Shown here piece by piece: positions 19,044-26,891 of a stretch of DNA of 64,000 bases. Position 1 is the stretch's first letter, and the number at the start of each line of letters is the position of its first letter. The stretch comes from Echinimonas agarilytica (GTDB taxonomy: Bacteria; Pseudomonadota; Gammaproteobacteria; Enterobacterales; Neiellaceae). A program made the translations under genes and the position numbers. A model generated the notes under the pieces. The model had not been told where the DNA came from. It saw only the letters and a program-made list of their open reading frames with translations, and searched no databases. The stretch covers positions 248,001 through 312,000 of the forward strand of contig NZ_JAMQGP010000006.1 of NCBI RefSeq assembly GCF_023703465.1. Direction: 5' to 3'.

Positions 19044-20072
19044 ATGACTAAACAGCAAAAAGTATTGTGGCTAGCCTTGATTGGGCTAGCCATTTTTGTT
19101 TTCTGGTGGCAACAACCAGAAAAACTTCAGCAAGTTGAAATTGACGGTCAAACCATGGGGACATATTACGTCGTTAAGGTTGTAGCACCTGAGTCTGAAG
19201 TGATTGATGCGGTCGCGCTCAAAGCGAAAATTGATGATGAGTTGGTGAGTGTGAACAAGGCAATGTCGACTTACGATCCCACATCTGAATTATCACTATT
19301 CAATCAATCCGAAAGTATCGACCCGCAAGTGGTTTCAACCGCTTTGGCTTATGTAGTGGATGAGGCAATTCGTTTAGGAGAGCTCAGTCATGGGGCGCTT
19401 GATGTGACGGTTGGGCCTTTGGTAAACCTTTGGGGCTTTGGTCCTGATGGACGACCTGAAAAGAAACCCGAGCCAGAACAGCAAGAGGCGGCTCAAGCCC
19501 GAGTGGGTCTCAAGCACTTGCAGCTGTCTGCACAAGGTTTAAGCAAAACGATTCCAAACCTTTATGTTGACCTCTCTACCATCGCTAAAGGTTATGGTGT
19601 GGATCAAGTGGCAGAATTGGTGATGGCTCAAGGTTTTACCAATGTGATGGTTGATATTGGTGGCGAGTTGCGTTTGGAAGGGATGAACGCTAATCGACAA
19701 GCTTGGCGGATTGCTATAGAAAAACCTGTGGATGGTGAACGAGCGGTGCAACAAATTGTTGCAGCATCGAATATGGGGATTGCTACATCGGGTGATTATC
19801 GCAATTATTTTGAGGTAGACGGTGTTCGTTTCTCGCACATCATCGACCCTGAAACCAGTTTGCCGATCAATCATCGGCTCGTTTCTGTGACCGTGTTGCA
19901 TCCATCCAGTATGACGGCCGACGGTTTGTCGACCGCATTAATGGTCATGGGTGACAAAGAGGGCTTTGAATGGGCTGAGGCGCTTGAATTGCCGGTTTAT
20001 ATGATCATTAAAACTGACCAAGGATTTGAAGGCAAAGCCACTGCTGCAATGCAAGCATATCTGGTGCACTAA
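19044..20072 (+). CDS. apbE: FAD:protein FMN transferase ApbE
   Basis: A 342-residue protein with an N-terminal hydrophobic anchor (residues 8-22), so probably facing the periplasm. ApbE family motifs: TMGTYYVVKV, GALDVTVGPLVNLWGFGP, STIAKGYGVDQVAE, VDIGGELR, ATSGDYRNYFE, SHIIDP and TADGLSTALMVMG, the last containing the Mg-binding Asp. It transfers FMN from FAD to threonines in NqrB and NqrC; its place directly after nqrF fits this job. A hairpin with a T-run lies shortly after the stop. Confidence 0.95.
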   Translation: MTKQQKVLWLALIGLAIFVFWWQQPEKLQQVEIDGQTMGTYYVVKVVAPESEVIDAVALKAKIDDELVSVNKAMSTYDPTSELSLFNQSESIDPQVVSTALAYVVDEAIRLGELSHGALDVTVGPLVNLWGFGPDGRPEKKPEPEQQEAAQARVGLKHLQLSAQGLSKTIPNLYVDLSTIAKGYGVDQVAELVMAQGFTNVMVDIGGELRLEGMNANRQAWRIAIEKPVDGERAVQQIVAASNMGIATSGDYRNYFEVDGVRFSHIIDPETSLPINHRLVSVTVLHPSSMTADGLSTALMVMGDKEGFEWAEALELPVYMIIKTDQGFEGKATAAMQAYLVH

Positions 20073-20095
20073 GGTCTAGTTCGGTTAAAATAGAA

Positions 20096-20130
20096 GCCGA
20101 TTAACGCGACGAGGTTGATCGGCGTTTTTA
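20096..20130 (+). terminator. Terminator-like hairpin between apbE and nqrM
   Basis: Ten-base stem GCCGATTAAC / GTTGATCGGC (one wobble pair) with an 8-base loop, then GTTTTTA. It lies after apbE and 15 bp ahead of nqrM, so it may end most nqr transcripts and let part read through. Confidence 0.7.
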
Positions 20131-20144
20131 TATTTGGAGTTGTT

Positions 20145-20378
20145 ATGCTTACTTTTGCTGTTGCGTTCGTTGTCTTATTGCTCGTAGTTGCCGCGATGTC
20201 GGTGGGTTATATTGTTCAACGTAAGACCATATCAGGGAGTTGTGGGGGTATTGCAGCCTTAGGTATGGCGAAGGTATGTGATTGCCCTGAGCCTTGCGAA
20301 AAGCGCCGTAAGCGCGAGGCTAAAGAAGAGAAAGCCGCTTTACGCCAAAAAATAATTGATGAGAATCGCATTCTTTAA
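20145..20378 (+). CDS. nqrM: Na+-NQR maturation protein NqrM
   Basis: A 77-residue protein (DUF539) with an N-terminal membrane helix (about residues 2-25) and the cysteine motif GSCGGIAALGMAKVCDCPEPC, then a Lys/Arg-rich cytoplasmic tail. Known NqrM is required for Na+-NQR assembly, apparently delivering the iron held by NqrD and NqrE. I chose ATG 20145, with TTTGGAG 6 bp upstream; a longer TTG start at 20115 would lie inside the hairpin and is unlikely. Confidence 0.94.
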   Translation: MLTFAVAFVVLLLVVAAMSVGYIVQRKTISGSCGGIAALGMAKVCDCPEPCEKRRKREAKEEKAALRQKIIDENRIL

Positions 20379-20399
20379 GGTCAATTTTCTCTTATTAGA

Positions 20400-20430
20400 G
20401 TTGTAACGGGCAAGTCGTGGCCGTTGCAAC
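20400..20430 (+). other. Hairpin downstream of nqrM
   Basis: Inverted repeat GTTGTAACGG / CCGTTGCAAC (one wobble) with an 11-base loop. There is no T-run after it, so it may be an mRNA 3' end stabiliser or a weak terminator. Confidence 0.4.
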
Positions 20431-20589
20431 TCATTGATAGTCTCGAATTTCCCCTCGTTAACCTCTGTCTTCTTCTATTGTTATAACCATCACTCGTGCG
20501 TTTGTGTTTTCTGTTGCTGATTGTGTGATTCGAGCTTGCGTGTTGTGCGTTCAAGACTCTAGACTCATATTTCTATATCTAACAAGGAC

Positions 20590-21636
20590 GTGCCGGTGTT
20601 TCTTCATTCGTTCAATTACTTTCGTGCCATCGCCATCATTTTTGTGGTGTTGGCGCATAGCTATATTCCAGCAGGGTGGCAGCCAAGTTCAGGTACGCTG
20701 TTCGAGCGCTTTCAGTTTGATTTGATGATGAATGGCACGGTGTTTTTCGTGTTTATATCAGGTTTTCTGTTTCATCATGTGTTTGTTCCTCGCTACCAAT
20801 TTAAAAAGTTTATGGTAAAGAAAATCAAATTTGTGTTGATGCCTTACCTATTCCTATCCATTCTGCCGATTCTTTTCTGGCTATATTGGGCACCTATTCC
20901 AGCACCACACGAGAGCCTTTATGCAGGGCATTCTGACCTACAAACTGCGATTTGGTATGTGTTAACTGGCCGCCAACTTACGGCATATTGGTACATCCCC
21001 ATGGTCATGGTATTGTTTGCCATTACGCCCTTTGTGTTGTGGCTCGATAAGCGGAATTGGCTGATGCATGCTGCCATTCCATTGTTGATTATATCGGCAC
21101 TCATTCACCGACCTGTTAGCAATTTATCAGCGGTTCAATCGCTGTTCTATTTTTTCCCCGTATTTTTAATCGGAGCTTGGGCCAGTCAGCACAAAGATTT
21201 GCTCTATCAAAAGCTCGCTAGAAAAGAGATTTGGTTACTGATTGTTGCGGTTGCCCTTGCTGCAATTCAGGCCTTGTTCACCGATCAAATCGGTAATTCT
21301 CAGAAAGACGCTTTTGAATGGGCGGGTATTGATTACAGCTTATTTCAAAAGATACTGCTGTGCTTTGCCCTGATGGTATTTCTTCATCGTTTTGAAGACA
21401 AAGAGTGGGGTTGGATGAACACTTTAGCCAATGTTAGTTTTGCTGTGTATTTCATTCATCCATGGTTTACCACCACATGGCGATTGTACTACCCAACTCC
21501 AGATACTTGGTCGTCAGCGGGTAATCTACTCACGACGCTAGGCGTATGCGCAATACTGATTGGCTTGAGTATTTTGGTGGCGAAGTTATTCAAAGCTATT
21601 TTCAAATCAAAAAGCCGCTATCTTATCGGTTGGTAA
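20590..21636 (+). CDS. Acyltransferase family 3 membrane protein
   Basis: A 348-residue multi-pass membrane protein with about ten hydrophobic segments. It begins with the AT3 signature FNYFRAIAIIFVVLAHSY, with the conserved His, and later shows SFAVYFIHPWF. Members of this OafA/WecH-like family O-acetylate or succinylate surface sugars or lipids; the acceptor is unknown here. The GTG at 20590 has AAGGA upstream. It stands alone: there are no glycan-synthesis genes nearby, so its target is encoded elsewhere. Confidence 0.83.
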   Translation: MPVFLHSFNYFRAIAIIFVVLAHSYIPAGWQPSSGTLFERFQFDLMMNGTVFFVFISGFLFHHVFVPRYQFKKFMVKKIKFVLMPYLFLSILPILFWLYWAPIPAPHESLYAGHSDLQTAIWYVLTGRQLTAYWYIPMVMVLFAITPFVLWLDKRNWLMHAAIPLLIISALIHRPVSNLSAVQSLFYFFPVFLIGAWASQHKDLLYQKLARKEIWLLIVAVALAAIQALFTDQIGNSQKDAFEWAGIDYSLFQKILLCFALMVFLHRFEDKEWGWMNTLANVSFAVYFIHPWFTTTWRLYYPTPDTWSSAGNLLTTLGVCAILIGLSILVAKLFKAIFKSKSRYLIGW

Positions 21637-21772
21637 TTGAGGTGCATCACCATTTTCGGCCTGAAAAAAGTGCCGAAGATCGCAGCTTTTGTTTCTAGGC
21701 TAATAGTTTGGCGTAGCATGAATCCAATGTGTTGTTTTTTCGTACAAGAGAAAGAGCAACAGGAGAAAGCAT

Positions 21773-22267
21773 GTGTACGGACAAGCGAAAGATTCCAATT
21801 TAACGTCATCGTATGACGTTCCTAAGAACTATCAAGCTGACCGCCAACGAAATGCAGAGCGGTTAGGCCACGCGGGGCTTATCCCATTTGTGTGCTTGGC
21901 TGCTGCACAATTGATGGTTGCTCCTGAGCGGGTAGAGTCAGTGCAGGTCGCATTACATATTTACTCGGTGGTGATCATGAATTTCGTGGCCGGCTCATTA
22001 TGGTCTCAATCGTTGCAGCACGCCGCTCGGCGACACGACACCACAGTTCAAACGTTTAGTATCTTGTTGTCATTGCTGTCGTGGTTAACATTCCTGATTG
22101 ACGTTCACATGGGCTTGCTCGTAATGGCAGTCGCTTTTGGGGTGTTGCGTTTGTTTGAGCGTGAATTCAGTCACGCTTGGCGTGTGCCGCGCTGGTATGA
22201 GCAACTGCGAGATAGGCTGACGGTTGTTGTGGCTTGTTCATTAATACTTGTTGTGGTGACTCTGTGA
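21773..22267 (+). CDS. DUF3429 family membrane protein
   Basis: A 164-residue protein with four or five hydrophobic segments; the pattern ERLGHAGLIPFV at its start and NFVAGSLWSQSL in the middle (compare FxGAxHWG-type segments) match DUF3429. Function is unknown. The start is GTG 21773, 8 bp after AGGAG. An ATG two bases upstream (21771) shares the same ribosome-binding site but opens a different frame ending after ten codons. The stop overlaps the following SDR gene (GTGA), so the two form an operon. Confidence 0.72.
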   Translation: MYGQAKDSNLTSSYDVPKNYQADRQRNAERLGHAGLIPFVCLAAAQLMVAPERVESVQVALHIYSVVIMNFVAGSLWSQSLQHAARRHDTTVQTFSILLSLLSWLTFLIDVHMGLLVMAVAFGVLRLFEREFSHAWRVPRWYEQLRDRLTVVVACSLILVVVTL

Positions 22268-22977
22268 AGGTGCTTATCACGGGGGCCAGTGGTGCAATTG
22301 GCAGGGGACTTGCCTTGCATCATCAAGCGCTTGGACATGATGTGGTGTGCGTTACAAGTCAAACCTCTATTGATCCAAACGTTAGATCTTTGCCCCAACT
22401 AGATTGGCATCTTGATTGTCATTACGAAGCCTATAGCACTCGCCTTGTTCCGTTGCTTTCCAGCAACAGGTTCGATCAAATTTACCATTGTGCTGGCGGC
22501 TTACATTGGAATGGTAGATTGCCTGAAAAGTCGATTGCTCAATTTAGTCCCGATTTTTTCCTTCAAAATATGCAGCGCAATTGTTTGTCTGCTATGGCAT
22601 TAGTTCAGTCGCTTGATCAAACGATGAATAAATCCAGCGAGACTAAAGTAGCGATGTTATCAGCGATGGTTGGCTCTATTTCTGACAATCAGCTCGGAGG
22701 GTGGTATAGCTATCGCGCCAGTAAAGCGGCATTAAATATGCTGATAAAAACAGTGAGTATAGAATGGAAACGCAGATTCCCAGATGCGTCAATTATTGCA
22801 CTACATCCCGGTACAACTGACAGCGAACTATCACGCCCCTTTCAAAAAAATTTGAATCCAAATAAGCTATATTCGGCAAAATTGACAGCTAAACGACTGA
22901 CATTGGCGATAAATCAGGTATCATCGAGCCAATCAGGTGCTTTTTTAAATTGGGATGGCGGTCAAATTTCTTGGTAG
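22264..22977 (+). CDS. Short-chain dehydrogenase/reductase
   Basis: A 237-residue SDR. It has the NAD(P)-binding motif TGASGAIGRGLAL at the N-terminus, the catalytic Ser in MLSAMVGSIS and the YRASK (YxxxK) pair with the preceding Tyr in GGWYSYRASK. It ends with the SDR-like FLNWDGGQISW. Overall it resembles the CsgA/sniffer-type carbonyl reductases; substrate unknown. The GTG start at 22264 overlaps the DUF3429 stop by 4 bp, so I preferred it over the upstream ATG at 22234. Confidence 0.85.
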   Translation: MKVLITGASGAIGRGLALHHQALGHDVVCVTSQTSIDPNVRSLPQLDWHLDCHYEAYSTRLVPLLSSNRFDQIYHCAGGLHWNGRLPEKSIAQFSPDFFLQNMQRNCLSAMALVQSLDQTMNKSSETKVAMLSAMVGSISDNQLGGWYSYRASKAALNMLIKTVSIEWKRRFPDASIIALHPGTTDSELSRPFQKNLNPNKLYSAKLTAKRLTLAINQVSSSQSGAFLNWDGGQISW

Positions 22978-23018
22978 CAAAGTAAGCCATACCTCGAATT
23001 AGCGTATCTGTGTCTGGC

Positions 23019-23033
23019 GTTCCCAATGGGAAT
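23019..23033. promoter_or_regulatory. Palindromic operator candidate O1
   Basis: Sequence GTTCCCAATGGGAAT, whose core TTCCCA-A-TGGGAA is a perfect palindrome. It lies just upstream of a TATAGT -10-like hexamer at 23038-23043 and so would cover the promoter spacer of the small HTH gene. Confidence 0.68.
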
Positions 23034-23050
23034 GATCTATAGTTTGTTTT

Positions 23051-23065
23051 GTTCCCATAGGGAAT
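23051..23065. promoter_or_regulatory. Palindromic operator candidate O2
   Basis: Sequence GTTCCCATAGGGAAT, a second copy of the O1 palindrome, centred 32 bp away (about three helical turns). It ends one base before the ATG of the HTH gene and includes its AGGGA ribosome-binding site, so binding here would block transcription start or elongation. Confidence 0.7.
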
Positions 23066-23066
23066 T

Positions 23067-23303
23067 ATGGAGTTGGCCTTGTCCGATGTTGGCAAAGAGC
23101 AGCTTGGCGATTGGGTAATCAAGCATAAATTAAAGAGCAAGGAAGCAGCAAAGATACTGTGCATATCTGCCAGCAAAATGAGTGAATACCTCAATGGCAA
23201 ACGCAAAGTACCTAGTTATATTATGGCGCATATCGATACCTTAGAACGGCTGACGGACAAGAAACTAGTAAAGCTCATTCGTGAGCGAACTGGGAGGGAA
23301 TAA
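23067..23303 (+). CDS. Small XRE-like HTH DNA-binding protein
   Basis: A 78-residue protein. Residues ~20-60 form a helix-turn-helix (SKEAAKILCISASKMSEYLNGKRKVP) of the Cro/XRE type, in which the second helix SASKMSEYL would read DNA; the tail is basic (KKLVKLIRERTGRE). No effector domain is present. Two near-identical palindromes flank its likely promoter, so it probably represses itself. Its targets beyond itself are unknown; the next gene, for a small membrane protein, is likely co-transcribed. An antitoxin-like role is possible but no toxin is visible. Confidence 0.75.
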   Translation: MELALSDVGKEQLGDWVIKHKLKSKEAAKILCISASKMSEYLNGKRKVPSYIMAHIDTLERLTDKKLVKLIRERTGRE

Positions 23304-23312
23304 ACTCCCAGT
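23289..23312 (+). other. Intergenic mRNA hairpin
   Basis: Perfect 8-bp stem ACTGGGAG / CTCCCAGT with an 8-base loop containing the HTH gene's stop codon. No T-run follows, so it is not a typical terminator; it may modulate or protect the message ahead of the next gene. Confidence 0.55.
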
Positions 23313-23330
23313 AAAGACTAAAGGTGCAAT

Positions 23331-23528
23331 ATGGTTTTGCAAATTCTGTTGGTCATGGCGCTTGTATTCTTGTTGGTGTTGGGGGCAGTTATACTGACCT
23401 GCATTTGGCTGAGTATATGGCGAGGATTAGTCGAAATGGGGCGTTGCAACAATACCAATCGTCTCGGTACGGACATCAGTTTTTCAGACCATCATGACGA
23501 GTCTTCCCCTCCGGTGAATCGCACCTGA
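23331..23528 (+). CDS. Small single-pass membrane protein, 65 residues
   Basis: I do not recognise this protein. Residues 2-30 are a strongly hydrophobic helix (VLQILLVMALVFLLVLGAV and onward), followed by a short polar tail rich in Asn, Asp, His and Ser. ATG 23331 has AAGG about 8 bp upstream, which supports translation. It follows the HTH gene by 27 bp with a hairpin between, and precedes ppiC. It could be a small regulatory membrane protein; a toxin-like action cannot be excluded or supported. Confidence 0.55.
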   Translation: MVLQILLVMALVFLLVLGAVILTCIWLSIWRGLVEMGRCNNTNRLGTDISFSDHHDESSPPVNRT

Positions 23529-23581
23529 TTTTTAACGCGTTCAGCGCTATCATATCGTTTTAACTCATAGGAACTAACGAT

Positions 23582-23869
23582 ATGGCCCGCGCATCAGCTC
23601 ATGCTCTTCACATTCTTGTCGACTCAGAAGCTCAAGCACTCGAACTACGTAAAAAAATTGAAAATGGCTCTGATTTCGGCGACGTGGCAAAGCGTTTTTC
23701 AACCTGCCCATCCTCTAAGAAAGGGGGGGACTTGGGCATGTTCAATAAAGGCGATATGGTGGCTTCGTTCGACAAAGCGGTTTTCTCTGGAGAGCTTTTC
23801 AAAATATTGGGTCCAGTGAAAACTCAATTTGGATTTCACTTGATCAAAGTGATTGATCGGACAGGCTAG
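23582..23869 (+). CDS. ppiC: Parvulin-type peptidyl-prolyl isomerase PpiC
   Basis: A 95-residue single-domain parvulin without signal peptide, equal in size to cytoplasmic PpiC of E. coli. Key elements: ASAHALHILV with the active-site His, FGDVAKRFSTCPSSKKGGDLGMF, and the final TQFGFHLIKV with the second conserved His. It isomerises peptidyl-proline bonds in the cytoplasm. It overlaps the convergent lipoprotein gene at the 3' end by 26 bp. A seven-G run lies at 23723-23729. Confidence 0.93.
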   Translation: MARASAHALHILVDSEAQALELRKKIENGSDFGDVAKRFSTCPSSKKGGDLGMFNKGDMVASFDKAVFSGELFKILGPVKTQFGFHLIKVIDRTG

Positions 23870-24362
23870 CTTTTAGATCGTTGGGATTTAAAGAGCCTTC
23901 TTCCTTTAAGCGGATGTCGGGTAACAAAGCACCGGCATCCAGCTTGACGTCTATTTCATAATTTAATGCTGTTGGATCTCCTGACCCCCGCACCATTGCG
24001 CTCAGCAATCGCATGCCTTGAAATAAACTTAATTCTGCAGGAAGAGTAAATTGGGCTTCGCCATATGCCGGAACTTCAGGTAACTGGCTAGTTGCACCGC
24101 TGACAACTTCATAGCCGTTCAAAGACAAACTATAAACTGCGCCATTCAGCGACAGCGCGGTATTGTTAGGATTAACGACCCGAAGCGTGATGTCGAATCG
24201 AGGCGCAATGCCTTCACCTGCAGTAGGTTTGATATGAACGAGATTGACTTTGGGGGGATCTAACTGTGGTAAAGCTGCACAAGAAGCTAACACTGCGAGT
24301 ATAAAACTAACGACAAAAAACTGCTTAATATGAGGTAGATGCATTGCGATGCCCAAATTCAT
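23844..24362 (-). CDS. LEA type 2 family lipoprotein
   Basis: A ~170-residue exported protein with a lipobox LASCAAL after a hydrophobic signal, so probably an outer-membrane or periplasmic lipoprotein. The mature part is a single LEA14/WHy-like beta-sandwich: FDITLRVVNPNNTALSLNGAVYSLSLNGYEV is the family hallmark. Bacterial members have no settled function. Two ATGs (24362 and 24344) are possible; the shorter form gives a more standard signal peptide. It is convergent with ppiC and divergent from the Nudix gene. Confidence 0.8.
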   Translation of the reverse strand: MNLGIAMHLPHIKQFFVVSFILAVLASCAALPQLDPPKVNLVHIKPTAGEGIAPRFDITLRVVNPNNTALSLNGAVYSLSLNGYEVVSGATSQLPEVPAYGEAQFTLPAELSLFQGMRLLSAMVRGSGDPTALNYEIDVKLDAGALLPDIRLKEEGSLNPNDLKASLSDQSL

Positions 24363-24420
24363 TGCTTATTGTCACAGTTAACCATACGCGCTTGTATTCT
24401 GCACTGACGAATTGAAAGTT

Positions 24421-24993
24421 ATGAAAAATCGAGACGACATTGACGAAGATATTAATCCTTGGACACGATTAACCAGCAAGGTAGTGTACGAAAATCTTTG
24501 GATTAGCGTTACGCATCAAGACGTCATTCATCCTTCAGGCGTCAAAGGCATCTATGGTTTAGTGCATTTTAAAGGCGTTGCTGCAGCTGTTATACCGATT
24601 GAAGGGGAATACACTTGGTTGGTTGGGCAGTACCGATATGCGCTGAATCAATGGTCTTGGGAAGTTCCTATGGGAGGCGTTCTGGCTGGAGAGGATGTTG
24701 AGCTTGGCGCATTGCGAGAACTCCAAGAGGAAACGGGCATGACTGCACAACACATTTCCCACGTGATGAGCCTCCATACATCTAACTCTATCACCGATGA
24801 ACGAGCCGAGATATATTGGGCTTCAGGCTTAACCTTTGGTGTCGCAAATCCAGATGACAGTGAACAGCTTAAAATTAAAAAAATAACGATTAAAGAATGT
24901 GTTGCCATGATTGACCGTGGCGAAATTACTGATGCAATTTCAGTTGCTGGTCTATTATCGATCTCACGAAAATTGTTTTCAGATCATCAATGA
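24421..24993 (+). CDS. Nudix hydrolase, ADP-ribose pyrophosphatase-like
   Basis: A 190-residue Nudix protein. The box GGVLAGEDVELGALRELQEETGM fits the G-x5-E-x7-REUxEExGU consensus with all metal-binding Glu residues. The upstream GLVHFKGVAAAVIPIEG and VGQYRYALNQWSWEVPMGG resemble the ADP-ribose/NudF-NudE group, so hydrolysis of ADP-ribose or a nucleoside diphosphate sugar is likely. ATG 24421 was chosen over TTG 24412. It precedes yfbR by 53 bp. Confidence 0.85.
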   Translation: MKNRDDIDEDINPWTRLTSKVVYENLWISVTHQDVIHPSGVKGIYGLVHFKGVAAAVIPIEGEYTWLVGQYRYALNQWSWEVPMGGVLAGEDVELGALRELQEETGMTAQHISHVMSLHTSNSITDERAEIYWASGLTFGVANPDDSEQLKIKKITIKECVAMIDRGEITDAISVAGLLSISRKLFSDHQ

Positions 24994-25046
24994 TCTGATT
25001 GTATTTAAATGATGATGTGGTCGCTTGAGCGGCTCAAGGAAGCTTT

Positions 25047-25682
25047 ATGCCTCACAAGAATGTGTTTTTTGCTTTACTGTCCCGCATGCAAAACATCCAG
25101 CGGTGGAGCAAATCTAATCCCACGCGATCTGAAAATGTTGCGGAACATAGTTTACAAGTCGCAATGTTTGCTCATTGTTTGGGGGTATTGCGCAATCAAG
25201 TGTTTACGCATTTGCCCCCGGTTGATGAACACCAACTTGCCACCATGGCGCTGTATCACGACGCACCGGAGGTTTTGACTGAAGATGTGAATAGTTTAGT
25301 GAAATATAGTGATACTAGGATGCTTGAGCTATGTCGTGAAATGGAATCAATCTCCTGTCGAATGTTACTCAATTCATTGCCTGAAGAGTTAAAAGCCCAT
25401 TATGACGGCTTGCTCCACCAAAACGATGAAGTGCTGCATAAATTTGTTAAAGCATCTGATTTATTGTCGGCTTACGCAAAGGCTCTCGGTGAGCTTAGAG
25501 CAAACAACACTGAATTTTTGGGCTCGAAAGTGAAAATTGAAAAAGCGCTTCGAAAATATCGAGATGAACTACCTGAAGTGGATTACTTTATGGAACGTTT
25601 GATGCCAGCATTTCAGCTCACCATTGATGATCTGATTGATGGAGCTTTTCTAGAAAGCAGCCCTCAAGTGAAACTGTTTTAG
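25047..25682 (+). CDS. yfbR: 5'-deoxynucleotidase YfbR
   Basis: A 211-residue HD-domain phosphohydrolase. Metal and catalytic residues are visible: His34 in NVAEHSLQVAMFAH, His71-Asp72 in YHDAPEVLTED and Asp138 in KASD. The end YFMERLMPAFQLTIDDL matches E. coli YfbR. It dephosphorylates deoxyribonucleoside 5'-monophosphates and contributes to the dUMP/dTTP route when dCTP deaminase pathways are blocked. A bidirectional terminator follows. Confidence 0.93.
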   Translation: MPHKNVFFALLSRMQNIQRWSKSNPTRSENVAEHSLQVAMFAHCLGVLRNQVFTHLPPVDEHQLATMALYHDAPEVLTEDVNSLVKYSDTRMLELCREMESISCRMLLNSLPEELKAHYDGLLHQNDEVLHKFVKASDLLSAYAKALGELRANNTEFLGSKVKIEKALRKYRDELPEVDYFMERLMPAFQLTIDDLIDGAFLESSPQVKLF

Positions 25683-25695
25683 AGTTCTACAAAAC

Positions 25696-25722
25696 AAAAA
25701 GCCGAGCAAGACTCGGCTTTTT
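25696..25722. terminator. Bidirectional terminator
   Basis: Stem GCCGAG / CTCGGC with loop CAAGA, preceded by A5 and followed by T5. It serves yfbR on the plus strand and the convergent glycogen-binding-like gene on the minus strand. Confidence 0.92.
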
Positions 25723-25742
25723 GAATGACCAGAGCGAGCGTT

Positions 25743-26066
25743 TTAAGCGCTAACGCTAACCACTGAATTGTCACCATTGACGCCGTTCGGGCGATAGCTT
25801 TCGGCTTCCCAATCGTTATCGTATTTTTCCGAACCGTCGGCCATGACCAAGCAAAAACGATATTCGTAATCACTTTTCTCGTCGGTCGGCAGATCAACCG
25901 CAGCTTTGAAGTGGCCCGCTTTGAATTTTTTCAGCGGTGTTTTTTCCCAATTGAGTGCCTCACACATTAGAAAAACTTGTTCAGCACCTTCAGCGGCTTC
26001 AGCTGAAACTTCAAATGTAACTTTAACAACAGGTTTAGTTTTTAAAAATTGCTTTTTGATGGACAT
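25743..26066 (-). CDS. Isoamylase early-set domain protein
   Basis: A 107-residue soluble protein consisting of one immunoglobulin-like early-set domain of the glycogen-binding CBM48/AMPK-beta type: KVTFEVSAEAAEGAEQVFLMCEALNW, then KKFKAGHFKAAVDLP and YEYRFCLVMADG. Stand-alone versions are common in gammaproteobacteria; whether they bind glycogen is not known. The ATG at 26066 has GGAGGA 6 bp upstream, so the longer open frame to 26162 is not used. Confidence 0.82.
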   Translation of the reverse strand: MSIKKQFLKTKPVVKVTFEVSAEAAEGAEQVFLMCEALNWEKTPLKKFKAGHFKAAVDLPTDEKSDYEYRFCLVMADGSEKYDNDWEAESYRPNGVNGDNSVVSVSA

Positions 26067-26219
26067 AGCAAGTCCTCCATGAACGTAGCGAGCTAGCAAA
26101 GTGTGTGTCTTATGTAAAATAGTTTTATGCAAACCTTGCGCCGAAGTGTATCGGCACAACATGACTACTTTATGACCTTGGTGGTCAGATTAACCATAGT
26201 CAAAGCAGTGCAAAAGTTC

Positions 26220-26891
26220 CTATTCTGGTGCAAATTGCTGGCGTAAAACCCATTGAGTAAACGAAGTTCTGAGGTAAAAACCTTTCGGTTGGGCTTGAAC
26301 TAACTCACCGTTGGCACCAATGGCGTCAGTTTTTACACTGCCGTTTGCAGCTTTTGGGCGAAGCTGCATGAATTGGCCTAAATGAGCATTAATCCTCTCT
26401 ACGCGTCCTAAAGATAATAACTCCATGAGTTCTTCCCAGTCTTGCCTGAGCGCGAGCTCTTGTTCTGCAGAAGCACGCCACAAAAATGCAGAGCCAATTT
26501 GTCGTTCTGCGGGTGAAAGGTGCTTTTCGGCCAAGATAGGTACCCACAATACATGATCGAGTTTGTGCCGTAAGGCCGAAGTCTCCCAATGTTCTCCGGT
26601 CATACCCTTCATGGGGGCGACACACACAAAGGTTGTTTCAAGTGGTTGGCCAATACTGGAAATCGGCAGTGTTTTCATCTCAATGCCTAGCGCGGGAAAG
26701 TCCGGCTCGGGTCGAGAGCCTGCGGTTGCGCCGAGCGCGCGTTCTAACAATATGCCGCCCCAACCTTTGTCTCGTGAAAAGTCGTGTGGAACCTCAATAT
26801 TCAGCTGCTGGGCAAGCTCTTGGAGCGTGAGCCCTGCGAGTTGCTGTGCGCGATGGAGCAGTTCCTGGGCAGTATTTGGAGGCAAGATCAT
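26220..26891 (-). CDS. mutH: DNA mismatch repair endonuclease MutH
   Basis: A 223-residue protein. Catalytic residues of the type II endonuclease-like fold are present: Glu50 (LLERALGA), Asp64, Glu71 and Lys73 in PDFPALGIEMKTLP. The KGWGGILLE and ETTFVCVAP segments match MutH. It nicks the unmethylated strand at hemimethylated GATC when activated by MutL, so the organism should also encode Dam. It is divergent from rppH across the DnaA-box-rich region. Confidence 0.95.
   Translation of the reverse strand: MILPPNTAQELLHRAQQLAGLTLQELAQQLNIEVPHDFSRDKGWGGILLERALGATAGSRPEPDFPALGIEMKTLPISSIGQPLETTFVCVAPMKGMTGEHWETSALRHKLDHVLWVPILAEKHLSPAERQIGSAFLWRASAEQELALRQDWEELMELLSLGRVERINAHLGQFMQLRPKAANGSVKTDAIGANGELVQAQPKGFYLRTSFTQWVLRQQFAPE

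Noticed and set aside
18546-19058. 170-residue minus-strand open frame opposite nqrF
   Set aside because: A shadow of nqrF: no recognisable motif, and the plus strand encodes a complete NqrF.
20115-20144. TTG start extending NqrM by ten residues
   Set aside because: It falls inside the hairpin and lacks a ribosome-binding site; ATG 20145 has GGAG properly placed.
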